Shown in pieces: positions 1 through 11,021 of a DNA stretch of 64,000 nucleotides. The stretch spans positions 494,687 to 558,686 of the forward strand of contig NW_003546253.1 of the NCBI RefSeq assembly GCF_000090795.2. The letters run 5' to 3'. Within the stretch, counting starts at the first letter, position 1, and each line of letters opens with the position of its first letter. Source of the stretch: Amphimedon queenslandica (lineage: Eukaryota; Porifera; Demospongiae; Haplosclerida; Niphatidae). Below the pieces are notes generated by a model, which did not search any database, was not told the DNA's origin, and saw only the letters and a list, made by a program, of their open reading frames with translations. A program made the position numbers and the translations under genes.

Positions 1-98
1 TCATACATCTCTTTATTGTTAGAGGTAATGTATTATTAATATTATCATTTTATTTTTTTATTATTTTATTATTACCATTATAATTGCATGTACTCTAG

Positions 99-1988
99 AC
101 TCAGTGGATTGTTGTCATGGGTACTAAGGGAACATGCAAGACCTCTATAGCGGACGGCCTGTTAAGTTATCTTGAGTTATTCATTGAGGGGGAGGAGGGG
201 GAGGAGGAAGGGGCAGAGCTACTCATAGATGATTACGATGATAATAAGATAATTAAGAAGTTTAGTATATCATCTTCGCCTGGGATATTGGGTGGAGGTC
301 TTGATGTAAGTACAGACCAGGTGTATTGGGTTATTAATAGCTTATGTCCCTCCTCTTTCTGTAGTCTGCTTTGAAATACATCAGAGAAGAATTACCAATG
401 AAACTACAAAGGTATTATTATTATTATTTATTACTGTTATTACTTTAAATGTTAACAACAGATCAAAAGACATCATTATGTTAACACTTTTATTATTATT
501 ATTATTATTATTTATTTTTTTTACTTGCATATAAAGGTCTTTTGATGAACACAGTCATTTCATTTATCATTTCTATCACTGTTAGGTGTAAAACCCCAGT
601 TCTTTTATTTGACAACATCTACGACTGTCAGTCGTTGGAGCAAGTCCTGAGTGCTGCTGGAACATTATCTAAAAGACCATACATAGTAGCCACCCTTTGC
701 TCAGGGAGTACAAGAGGGATACCGCTCCACCAGCTAATGCTTAGACACAACATAAGAGTAGTTACCTGTAACACTCACACTGAGCCGATCGTAGGAATAC
801 TCTCTAGGACGCTGAGGAAGAAAGTATATCAATTGAAAGCAGATCCTAAGTGAGTCCTCATTCTTGTTATTGTTGTTCTTATGCTAGTAATTTGTGCTTT
901 TTTGTAGTTCGGAGGTGGAGCCTGTTGCTGAGCAACTCTTGCTGTGGTTGCCGTACCTTCTTGATCACATCAATTTTTTCATTAGCAAGTTTCATTCAAA
1001 CAATGTCGCGTTAGGTAAGAGAAATAACCACACTGAGCACTGATGGATTTTACTCTCTCTCCTCCTCCTCTTCTCTCTCTCTCTTAGGTCCTCGTGTATT
1101 CCTTAATTGTCCATTGGATGCATCATCTGATTACATGGAGATGTGGTTCATTAACTTGTGGAATCATTTCATCATTCCTTATCTCATGGGTACCATAATG
1201 GCTGGGATAGAGGTGAGGGCTAGAGGAATAGAGAGAACTACATGTAGGGCTGGGACAAAGGTCACTTTGTAACCTTTAAAGCTTCTATGCATACAACGTA
1301 TGCATCAGAAAAAGTTATAAAAATGAAGAATTGTCTCCTGGTCATTTTTGGTAAAATTTGGCCCCGCCTGATTTTAGAACAACTTTAAAATTTCCATGCA
1401 GGTCACGAACATGTATTAGAGAACATAGTCTGTTTGCTTATTTTATTCAATATTGATTTATTTATTGCGATTATCTTGTCATTACTAGACATACAGTGCT
1501 GATCCCACTCTTGATTGGATCGATGTCCGGCAGTGGGTAATCGAAACGTACCCTTGGGCATCAACAATCAACGTATCTAAACTAAAGACACTAACTCCTG
1601 ATGATGTGGGATGGAATCACGGTATGAAATATATATATAGCATAAAATATTAGCAGTTTGAGAAAACAACCATTTGTCTTATTTTCTGCATGCTTGCCTG
1701 CTTGGTTGCAAAATTACCAGTATGGCATCCTGTTATAGCATCATTTTTGGAAGAAATTTCCAGTGAAAACTCCTACCAGCATTTTATTTTGTTTAGTATT
1801 TATTATCTGTTGATATTATTTTTTTATTTTTAGCTGTAAGGCCACAGAATCAGAGCAGATATATGTCATATATGAGAGTGAGTCATTTATTTAATTATTA
1901 ATAATTATTTATTTATATACATATATATATATTATTTACTTTCTCTCAGGATGATGATGTGCAGTCTGTCTTAAGAATGCAAAACTGA
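99..1988 (+). CDS. Neuron navigator (NAV) family, C-terminal half (partial at 5')
   Basis: I read eight exons: about 99-305, 365-411, 586-849, 908-1014, 1088-1212, 1489-1621, 1834-1877 and 1950-1988, all with GT-AG junctions and consistent phase. The product matches the AAA-like ATPase end of neuron navigators, which are microtubule plus-end and cytoskeletal regulators. Visible landmarks are a P-loop-like segment (GTKGTCKT, near 120), a hydrophobic strand ending in DN (LLFDN), the HTEP segment before the LRKK helix, and the conserved tail with LWNH, IPYLMG, TYPWA and DVGW. The gene begins upstream of the window, so the N-terminal part is not visible. The P-loop departs from GxxGxGKT, with Cys where the last Gly is expected. 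The last exon codes only 12 residues and ends at TGA 1986-1988. The first exon boundary (99 or 104) is uncertain. Confidence 0.85.
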
Positions 1989-2337
1989 TAAACTGTTATT
2001 ATTATTATTATTATTATTGTTATTACCAATATTGCTATTTCTGTTTGTATCATATTATTATTACTATTATTATTTTATAGTTGTACTTCCTTCATTTTCT
2101 CTCTTTCCTTCTCATTGGACATTTATTTTTGCAGCTTACCAATAATTATTATTATTAATTAAATATTACTATTATTATTATTAGATTTTGTCTTTTGTTC
2201 ATTTTTGGTTTCTGTGAGATGTCGTTACAACCAAAAATTTTTTCACAATCAAAAAAAATTATGTTCTTTGATGTAATAACCTGGATGTGAATTTTTGACT
2301 GTGAAAAGCAGATAAAAAACCTTTGCAACTTCCTGTT

Positions 2338-2364
2338 CTTGTTCACACCTCAAGGTGCGAACAA
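2338..2364. repeat. Short perfect-arm hairpin
   Basis: CTTGTTC and GAACAAG form the outer arms and ACACCT/AGGTGC the inner arms around a 1-2 nt loop. One inner pair is mismatched. A second, longer inverted repeat (TTTTCACA with TGTGAAAA) lies just upstream at about 2235-2310. It may be part of a small degraded foldback element or a transcript-end structure; neither is proven. Confidence 0.45.
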
Positions 2365-2467
2365 GGTGTCAAAGTAAAGTTGTGAAGATTCTATTTATTA
2401 AACTTTTATTTACACTCATTAATAACTTTTGATAAGAACATGCCACGAACATGGGACAAATTTTGTT

Positions 2468-2668
2468 AGACTCTTCTGTACTGTAAGTGGAATTGGCCAT
2501 ATGGGGTTTGTTATATTCGGGGCAGGTATGGGGACAATGGAGAATATCCAAGCCAGTTTGATCTATATGGCGATATATGTGGCAATGTCGGTATGTGTGT
2601 TTAGTATGATATTGACCATAAATGAGCGGAGGGGATTGGTGGCAGACTTCCATTCTTTGTCTAGAAAA
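2468..2668 (+). pseudogene. NUMT: nuclear copy of mitochondrial nad2 fragment
   Basis: The + frame through this interval encodes a block typical of NADH dehydrogenase subunit 2: GIGHMGF, then MGTMENIQ, then a hydrophobic IYMAIYVAMS helix, then a charged loop and ADFHSLSRK. The GHMGF and (A)DFxxLSK landmarks are family signatures of mitochondrial ND2. No start context, splice-compatible continuation or rest of the protein is present, so this is a fragment of about 67 codons. Both edges are approximate. It carries no internal stop in this frame and no TGA, so it could be young, or simply short. A nuclear membrane protein is the alternative, but the partial match and lack of gene structure argue against it. 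Confidence 0.7.
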
Positions 2669-3109
2669 AAATGCCATTGTATGTTGCTCGCATGCAATAC
2701 TAGTTGATTTCACATGAGCTCTGCTCCCCTTGCTTTTTAGCTAATGAAATTTTGCTTGTCTGTGTATTTGTAATTTATTAATACATAAAACAATGCAGCA
2801 GTGATGCACATGCAGAAGCAAGCATTGCCTGGATGCATAGCCTAAGGCCTAAGGAGATCTCAAACCATATCAATAAAATTTTAGAATTTAGTTTTGGTTA
2901 TTCCCCAGACAGACTTAGTGTAATGTTTATACTATAATGATGACAGTTAATTAATATTAGCATTCTACATCACTGAACTTTGTCATGCACTTCCTTTATA
3001 GTAAAGCCTGGGAGTGTGGTTATATAAGTGTCTGATATTATCACTTGATACAATTTGATCAAGAGCAGTTAGTGACAGACAGACAACTACTACTAACTAC
3101 TACTGAGAA

Positions 3110-4982
3110 ATGGCTGCTGCAGGAACAGAGAGCAATGGAGGAGAGGGAGAAGCAGTAATAATTATGTCAGGAGCTTTAACAAAGCAAGGTAATAATGTAA
3201 TGGAATGCACTTATTGGTTGATACTATCAATTAATAGGAGGCAACGTTAGGAATTGGAAGGAAAGACATTTTGTACTAAAAGGGACTGAGCTTAACTATT
3301 ACAAAAAAGAAGGCGACACAAAGCCAAAGGGGGTGATTGATCTGAAGACTGGACGAGGGATAAGAACAATGAAGTATATATCAGAAGGAATTGAGTGGCC
3401 TGAAGATGTGCAGGCAAATTATGCATTTGCAATTGCAACTAGTGCCAGGACTTATTATGTCTATGGAAAGAGCTCAAAAGAAATACAGTGAGTGCCTAGT
3501 ATGCATCTATAGTCTTTGTAACAGCAATGAACAGTGCTGCATTAGATGAAAGATAAAGAGTACTTAGTGCTTGCCAACAATAAGCAAAGCTGCATTAGAC
3601 AACTCATATAACTCAGTGCAATAGTAATAGCAGAATGGTATCATTATAAAACTAAGGAAATAGCACATAACTAAGTGATTAGCTTAATTGAGTACCAAAT
3701 AAACTAAAACTAACATCATAATGACAATGATAGCAAACTTCATTTATTTTTCACTATATCGCATATACATCACTGACACTATCATGCTGGAATATCAATA
3801 ACAATAGCTGCAAACAGAATCAGCAACTTGAATATTAATAAACTTTCAATTAAGCGGCGTGCATGCATGCACCCCATGATGGTATGCACTCTATAAACTG
3901 GTAATAGTAGCACTTACAGTTAAGGAAATGTTTGCATAAAGGGGCTAATAAACCATTCATGCCTTGTTTTTTCTCCATCATATTTTAGGAAATGGAAGAA
4001 AACCATAAAAGACATCATAGATGAAGTGAGTAATGACCAGCTAGCCATGGCAGACAAAATATTATGCAAATATTATGATACGTAAATTAAATTATGATAC
4101 AAAAATTACTAATAGTACCGTCTATGTTTCTCCATCCCTCCAGCATGGCAGCCCTACTGATGACTGGAAGAATGATGTGGAGGGAAAACCTGAGCACATA
4201 GCTTCAAAAGTAGTCAAGAAAGTTGCAAAGATCGGAGCACAAGTGACCAAGAAAGTTGCATCAGAGTACATACAAGATGACAACATCGCATCAATTGTTG
4301 AAGGGGTTGCCGATGGAGTTGAAAACCAAGCGGATGCAGATCGTAATGCAACTATAGGAGACAGGCTCAAAAGAGGAGGTACAGCTAAGCATTTTGCATC
4401 ATAATCTATTTTTTGCATGGATGCATACTCTAGCTGGAGATGCAGTAGGAGTTGCAGGTTCAGGCATACAATTGGCTAGTGAGTATGTACCGGATGAAAT
4501 AGGACAGAGTAAGTGTATTTCATTCTAGCATTGTTAACTTGTTATACATAGCTGCTGTATATACTGCCGGTGGTATTATCAAAGACCAAGGTACTGCTGA
4601 TACTGATGCTAGCATTGCAGAAAGATTAGCCATTGGAGTTGGTAAGGGTTTGTTACAAAAATATTAACAAATTATCATAATGTCCTTAAAAGGAGTCTCC
4701 TTGACCTTATTTCTGCTATAAAAGCTTGAAATAGTTATCAGTTATCATTGCCAATAACTGAAAGTCCATCCTCCTCTTGTAGGTAGTACAGCAGATTGTA
4801 TAGGGGAATGCCATGAGGAAGCTTCTATAGTGACTGATCTTGTTAGCAAAGGAGCTGAGAAAGTGACTGAAGTCCTCGAGGAGGACAGAGCAGAAAAAGA
4901 AGAGGAAGAAAAGAAAAAGAAGCTTGAGCAAGACAGCGATGCTGAGAGTGATGACGAAAATGTTGACACGTCAGGAATATAA
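3110..4982 (+). CDS. PH-domain protein with Ala/Gly-rich repeat tail, unassigned
   Basis: Seven exons (3110-3188, 3238-3487, 3989-4025, 4144-4378, 4434-4508, 4552-4641, 4783-4982) give about 321 residues. Residues 18-122 or so form a pleckstrin homology domain: LTKQGG, NWKERHFVLKG, YYKKEGD, PKGVIDL, and the final KWKKTI helix with the invariant Trp. PH domains bind phosphoinositides or proteins at membranes. The rest is not a family I recognise. It consists of small-residue amphipathic segments in which an acidic patch (ADADRNATIGDRL, then TADTDASIAERL) precedes a Gly/Ala helix, and it ends in a Lys/Glu-rich coiled coil and an acidic tail. The start follows GAGAA and is the first in-frame ATG. 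A poly(A) signal AATAAA lies at 5135-5140. Confidence 0.85.
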
Positions 4983-5326
4983 AAAACTTGTCAAAAATTT
5001 AATAATAACTATCGTTTTTTATTAATTATTATTTCTCACAACAAACACCATTAAGGGAAAATACATGTTACTGTGCCCATGCATAATTAATAATAATAAT
5101 AATGATAATAATAATAATAATAATAATAATATTAAATAAAGAGAGAAGAAAAGGACAATCATAATATTACTGGTTATTAATAGTTATTAAGTTTACATAA
5201 GAGTTAGGCCAGTGAGAATCGTTGACTCATATATGCATAGGGGTGGGTGGGCATGGCCAATAATAACAATAACAATAATAATAATAATATAACTAATAAT
5301 TTCATTAAAAAACTGCTCATTAATAT
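4983..5326. other. Convergent 3' spacer
   Basis: This lies between the PH-gene stop and the PPP6R stop on the opposite strand. It contains an (AAT)n tract at 5089-5130, a + strand AATAAA at 5135-5140 and a second (AAT)n tract near 5262-5290. Nothing else is recognised. Confidence 0.6.
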
Positions 5327-7710
5327 TCATGAGTTAGACGATTCGGTCACCACACCCTCAATGATTCTAACACAATTTATAAATTTAATAATAATAATAA
5401 TAATAATAATAATAGCTACTTACTTCTCTTCATTATTAGTGGGCGTGGTTTCAGTTTCTTCAATAGAAACGTCACTAGATTCATTTAGTAGTAAGGGATT
5501 ACCAGAATCACCATCAGTAACACCATAATTAACTGACCTAATGATATCAATAATCATAATTACCCTTTACAAAATCTCGACCCTCTAAAACTATTAGCCA
5601 CTTGCACATACTGTACATGTACATGTAAGTATGGTAAATTGGTAATCAATAATAAACTATTATTGATATTGCTTACCTATCTTCATCAGATGAATTATTA
5701 CCAGAACTATGATCAGAATCAGCACCTCCCTCCTCTTCCTCCTCCTCTCTCTCATTGCTCTGTAATAAATTATTATCAAGGATCATGTCCTCTTCACTGC
5801 CAACAGAGCCGATGCTACCAGTACTACTGATCCTAGTATATTGGTCTACCCTCCCAGACACGCCCCCTTCTCCTGACACTTGTATGGATGCACTAGACGT
5901 AACTACAGAAGTACTGGCTGATTCTGACTCAAGTTCTTTGACCGATACATATGTAACAGATACTACAGTGTCCTCCTTACTAGAGAAAAGAACGTATATA
6001 CATGTACATGTACATGCATAATATAAAGTACAGCAAAATACATGTACATGTACATGTAGTATAATCTGAGTACCATTAGTATTAATATTGTATCTTACAC
6101 TTGTCCGGTTGAAAATGTAGAAAAGTCGGCCCAATTCTTTTCATCTGCTCCTCCTCCTCCTCCTCCAGTTGTTGCTGGTGCTGGTTCTTGTGTCCAGTCG
6201 TTGGGGTCAGGTCTTGAGAGGTCCTCGTCAGTTGAGAACTCTGACTTCCACGATATAACACCTTTAATTATAACGAATAATAGTCGTATTATAAATTAAT
6301 CAGAAAACTCGCCAAAAACCCTCTACTATTATAGTCAGATTATCCCACAAAGGCAGCACATGCTCAGTCAACTAAATAACATGCTTCATGAGCTGACAAT
6401 TAAACACTACAATAATAATACACAATGTAAATGTATGTGCACATACGTGTATGGCTTTTGGAGCAACTTTAAAAATTTATAAAAAATCCAAACTTGATTG
6501 GAATCAGCTCAAATTTGACCAATGACCCTGTACTATATTAGTACAGGGACTTTAGTCAGAACTTTGAATAACTTCAAAAATCGTAAAAATCACACTTTTA
6601 CACACAAAAAAGGATACACTACAAGTGTAGCTCTCACCAATCTCATTTGGTTCAGAATTTCTTTCTTTCCCTTCGACAATAATCAGTCGATCCTTCCCAC
6701 CCATCAGTTTCAAGGAGTCCTCATCATCGCTCGACTCGGTTGGGAACTCTCTCCTCCGTCCCTTCTCCTTATTTGTCTCGTCCTCATCATCCTCCTCGCT
6801 GGTGCTAATCAACGACCGCTGTCCCAGCGAAGACACAAACGAGATCTCCTTTTCTGCCCAAGGGCTCGACTCCTAAATTATTCTAATTAGAGCCCACACA
6901 TTAGCGAGCTAACCTCTTCGTCTTCACTGTCAGTGTCGTCAAAAGGATGGATCCTCTCAGAGCAACAAGCCTCAAAGCCGGCCATTAGCTGAGTGTGTAC
7001 CTCATCGGCCTCCACAGTGCAGTTGATGGAGGTGAGGGCAGTGTATGTGTTAGAATAGGAGACTGGGGCTGGATCAAGGCCATCGTTTAGTCCAAAGTCC
7101 TCTATTAATATCGTTGAGAAACGACTGTCTTGATATTGCTGGAATGCCTTTGAAAAGAAAAAATGTACACATTATACATAAAGCTAATCACATAAGAGGT
7201 ATACGTATGACAAGATATTACACATAATGTGTACAACTGACATAGTAAACGTAAGACTAATTCATTTAAATAAATAAACAGACACAGTGAGTATATACTG
7301 TACCTTTTCAAACTCATTATCAGGGCCCATGTTCAAAGGATCAAACTCTTCGTCACTATCATCAATACTAGAGGTCAAGGCTCGGGAACCACCCTAATTA
7401 ACAATAATGTTGAATCATATACCAATTAACTCCATTATCAATGTTAGTACCAAATTGGTGTCATTCTTCTTATTCATCTCGGCAATCGGTCCGCTAATAA
7501 ACTCTGTCCACTTTTCATACGTGTCTCTATCAAGTTCTCCTTGCAGTCTTTCGTCGTCAACCGTTGCTGTTGTGGTAGCAGCCTCTTCCCTTGCTCTTTC
7601 CAACACGCCCCCCATGTTGCCGAGACGATCATTCCCTGAAATCTGATTGGCCATTCTAACGAGGTGACCCATGAATCCTAAACGAGTTCCATCTATCTCA
7701 CTACTACCAC

Positions 7711-7751
<41 letters not shown>

Positions 7752-10484
7752 AGGGCTAGCAATGAATGTATCATTATATTACATCAGTTCTTGATTTGTC
7801 CTAGCTCCATCTAGCAACCTTTGAACTAACTTTGAATCACTCAATAGCTACATATATAAACAATAGTTATTATTATAAAAATAAAAAGATAATAACAATA
7901 CAAATGTGCATGTTCTCTTACATGTTGCCTAAGAGTGGTGGTGTTGTTAGGCTGTCCAGTCCCATTGTCCATTTCCATTGTGACTGGACTCACTGAGGCA
8001 AGCCCTGCTATAATGCAAGACTCAACTTGCGTGTGTAGGAAATTGTTCCATGGATATTGAAAAAATAAATCCTAGAAAAAAGGGACATAAACAATTAAAA
8101 AAATAAGCATATATACACAGCTGTACGTGTACATATCCAACGCCATATGATGCCCATATAAGGCTAGTTTACACAGCAACAAAAACAATGCAATCCGTAC
8201 AGTTTTGTGCCTGGTTTTCGCTATTGTTTACACGGAATGAATCAAAATGTGATAAGTTTTAAGGAACGAAACAGCGTTTTAAAAAAACAATGTCCTCACG
8301 TAAACAAGCCTAAATATGGCGCGCTACTGCTCCTCCTGCAAGTCTTACCAATAATACTGTTAGTGTTGAATTTAAAATTATTTCTTTTTGTATGCGAGTA
8401 TCATGTGAGTAAAGGAGAGCAGAGAAAAGCCTCACAACCTGGAGCCTCATGTTACCCAACGGAGGATCCAGCACGCCAACAGTCGTCACCATAGTCTCGC
8501 ACTACAAAGAAATAATACATGTACATGTACAACTGCGTCCTTACCTGCGGCTTCCTATTTAAGAGATTATGAAATAATTTCACGCAGGGAACGATATTAG
8601 TTATAATCTTTTCCGTCGATTGATCGACAGGAAGAGCCTCTTCTCCGCCTCCTCCTGTTGCTCCCGATTGAGGATAAGATCTACTAAACGTGGGGCTGTA
8701 GCCACTGCCATAATTCCTAATGAAATATTAAAGAGTAAATATTTAGTGAATAAAGCTTAAATACACAATTAATATAAACAAGTAGTGTACCTTATGAATA
8801 AAAATAAACAAAAATTAAAAAGTTTTATACCTTTTCTCTAGAGCAGTTAACAGTACATAGGTTCCATTAATGATGACCCAATCGGGTGGGTCATCCACCG
8901 AAAACATGTTATCCAGTAATCTCTTTATAGTCTCCTCGCTATATTTTAAAACATAATAACTATTAATAACTAGCCACACCTACTTTTCTAGTGTCTTCAA
9001 TAGCGGGCCGGGTCCCGACATTTGAGCAGATTCACGTGATATTCGTAAAATATCGCACAAAGCTTGACTCGAGTTGACACATTGCTAAAGAAGATAATGA
9101 TAATAATTATAATTATAATGATAGTGACACATACATCAACGCTTGACGAAGTCGTAACAAAATCTATTAATTTCTCGATAACTCCTTCATCAGATAACCA
9201 CTAATAAATAAATAAATAAAATAAACAAACAAACAAATAACAAATCTTTACCATAGCAACGTCTTGTCTCCCCTGGTCTCCCTCGGGTGCAGCAATCATT
9301 TGTAGGAGCAAGTCCATTATGGCAGACGTGCCGAGGTGTTTTAGAAAATGATCGACAAAGCCCTCGATTTTCTGTATGTACTCCAAAAACAACGTGGTTC
9401 TCTGGCCTAGCAACATTGCAAGAATCTTACTATTGAAACTGGATAAGACAAAGGAAAGTAAAAGTAATGAAGGAATGAATGAATGGTGTACCTAGCTATT
9501 AGTGGATTTAGTGGTGGCTCATCATGCAAAAACTTCCATAGCATTGGCAGGAACTTTTCGGCTGTAGCAAGACCCTCGACAATGGTAAAGACATCAGCAG
9601 TTAGTATCTCACAAGCTAAATGAGGATACCTTAGCAGCAGAATAAGACAGAGAGAGAGAGAGAGAGAGGAAGAGAGAGAGAGAGAGAGAGAGGAAGAGAG
9701 AGAGAGAGAGAGGAAGAGAGAGAGAGAGAAAAGAGAGAGACAGGAGAAGAGTGAATGACAGGAAAAGATGTTATCATTATTACTTAAACTTGTATTTATC
9801 CTCTAGGTCAGGCTCAGACACAACACAGGCATACTTGACAAGTGTCTCAAGATTATCTTCCTTCTGTAAACTACAAAAGGACAGAAAAAACCATAACGTG
9901 TGTGTGTGTGAACTACCATACACCATGTACATAAACAGAGAGTGGGTGGATCAGGGAAAAGGGGAGGAGAGAAAATGAGAGAGAACTCACAATTCAACTA
10001 GTTTCTTATTCTGTGATTTGACTTCTTGTAAAACGTCGTCTTCGTCAAGAATCTCGTTCAACGTGCAATCCTTTGTAACGAAAGGAGAGGATTACCAATT
10101 GGTAACAATGAGGCGTTTGAATAGAATGCAATTATTAACAATAAACAAAAATTATACTCAAAAGACAACAACCATACATACATGTACATGTACTTATACA
10201 CGTACATGTATGCTCACTGTGTTTAAGTAGTCTAAGTATATATATAGAGTATGTATAATATCAACAATTATTGGTTATTATTTACATACACACACACAAA
10301 TATAAATATGACATTAAACTCATTAGTCGGTTAATAATCCTTGAAATCCATAAATGGAGCCATATCTCATTCTCATACCACTACTAGCAGCCCCTGTCTC
10401 TCTCTCTCTCACTAAACTCTTTACCTCTTTGTCAAGGAGGCCATCGATAGCTGACGTTGGTCTAAAGTTAATTTTCCAGAACAT
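5327..10484 (-). CDS. PPP6R: Serine/threonine-protein phosphatase 6 regulatory subunit (SAPS domain)
   Basis: Intron-rich gene with about 20 coding exons and roughly 900 residues. It starts at 10484 with MFWKINFRP and an IDGLLDKE segment, exactly where vertebrate PPP6R proteins have MFWRF and TLLDRE. The second exon (9991-10070) gives LDEDDVLQE and QNKKLVEL. The SAPS core follows, with KYPHLACEIL, FLEYIQKIEGFVDHFLKHLGTS (9252-9438) and PPLGNMRLQVV (8349-8501), then DLFFQYPWNNFLH and GFMGHLVRMA. The C-terminal third is acidic, low-complexity and Gly-rich; the last exon ends at TGA 5327-5329. SAPS proteins scaffold and target the PP6 catalytic subunit in DNA repair, NF-kB and cell-cycle control. 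A noncoding 5' exon appears to end at 10714, with an acceptor at 10497. One exon (7451-7709) has a (CT)n polypyrimidine tract directly before it. Confidence 0.92.
7710..7749. repeat. (GA)n / (CT)n microsatellite at splice acceptor
   Basis: About 40 bp of GA on the + strand. For the minus-strand PPP6R gene this is a CT tract that runs straight into the AG acceptor of the exon starting at 7709, so it acts as the polypyrimidine tract. Confidence 0.85.
8162..8310. mobile_element. Candidate MITE (Harbinger-like), 149 bp, in PPP6R intron
   Basis: Terminal inverted repeats GGCTAGTTTAC and, in reverse, GGCTTGTTTAC bound the segment, flanked on both sides by TAA. A 3-bp TWA target duplication with GG-starting termini is typical of PIF/Harbinger elements. 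There is no coding capacity. The element lies wholly within the intron between PPP6R exons 8071 and 8349. Confidence 0.5.
9648..9742. repeat. (GA)n microsatellite with GGAA interruptions
   Basis: About 95 bp of GAGAGA broken at intervals by GGAA. It sits in the PPP6R intron just upstream, in transcript sense, of the exon starting at 9629, so it reads as CT on the transcribed strand. Confidence 0.85.
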
Positions 10485-11021
10485 TTTAAAAACTTCCTAA
10501 GAGAGAGAGAGAGAAGATATCATAGGGCAGTAGAAGGAAAGAGGGAGGGAGAAGATAAGAGATGGGCTGGAGGTGGTAAAATTTGAGAATATCATATCTA
10601 TTACAAATCAAGCAAGACACAAAACCAAATCAACATGATGCCCTTCAGTTCATGAATCTCGTTCCCAGCCTAACTAGATTTACCCTGGTCCAGACTACCC
10701 CTCGCACACTCACCTTGCCTGCGGGACTGTATAATCCCAATAAACTACTTATTGGGACAAAAAGACTGCTTCTACAGGCACAAGAGAAGGTGCAGCAACT
10801 TAAAGAAGAGAAAAAAAGTGAGAATTAGAGAGAAGAACAGCTCCTTTACTGACAAGACACGATGCAATTATCCGCCATATACGTCACGTGACCTTTTAAG
10901 TGGGCGTGCCTGTTAAGAGGCGTGGTTTCTGTTTATTAAAATTAATTAAAAAAACTCGAGTCTGCGCAGAAGAGGTTCCCGCCAAGTTTCACCATTTACG
11001 CATGCGCAGTTAAAAATTAAG
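10485..11021. promoter_or_regulatory. Shared PPP6R / DERA 5' region
   Basis: The two start codons diverge across 537 bp. On the minus strand a probable 5' UTR intron runs from 10713 to 10497 (GTGAGT donor, CTTAG acceptor). A TCACGTGA palindrome at 10884-10891 and GGGCGTG at 10902-10908 lie in the DERA-proximal part, and a GC-rich stretch precedes the DERA ATG. No TATA box is evident. Confidence 0.55.

Larger units (their letters stand above)
1989..3109. other. Gene-poor spacer with hairpins and a NUMT
   Basis: This 1.1 kb between the navigator stop and the PH-protein start holds (ATT)n runs at 1997-2020 and 2055-2180, nested inverted repeats near 2235-2310 and 2338-2364, and a fragment of mitochondrial nad2 near 2468-2668. 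I see no convincing host gene. The stretch just before 3110 is probably promoter and 5' UTR of the PH-domain gene. Confidence 0.6.

Noticed and set aside
2429-2707. Small novel membrane protein
   Set aside because: The core matches mitochondrial ND2 (GHMGF and DFHSLSRK segments) and lacks gene structure, so it is treated as a NUMT.
5247-5528. 93-codon + strand open frame with an Asn run
   Set aside because: Antisense to the last two PPP6R exons; the Asn run comes from (AAT)n.
10583-10828. 81-codon + strand open frame
   Set aside because: Overlaps the likely 5' UTR exon and intron of PPP6R on the other strand, has no family match and ends without a conserved motif.
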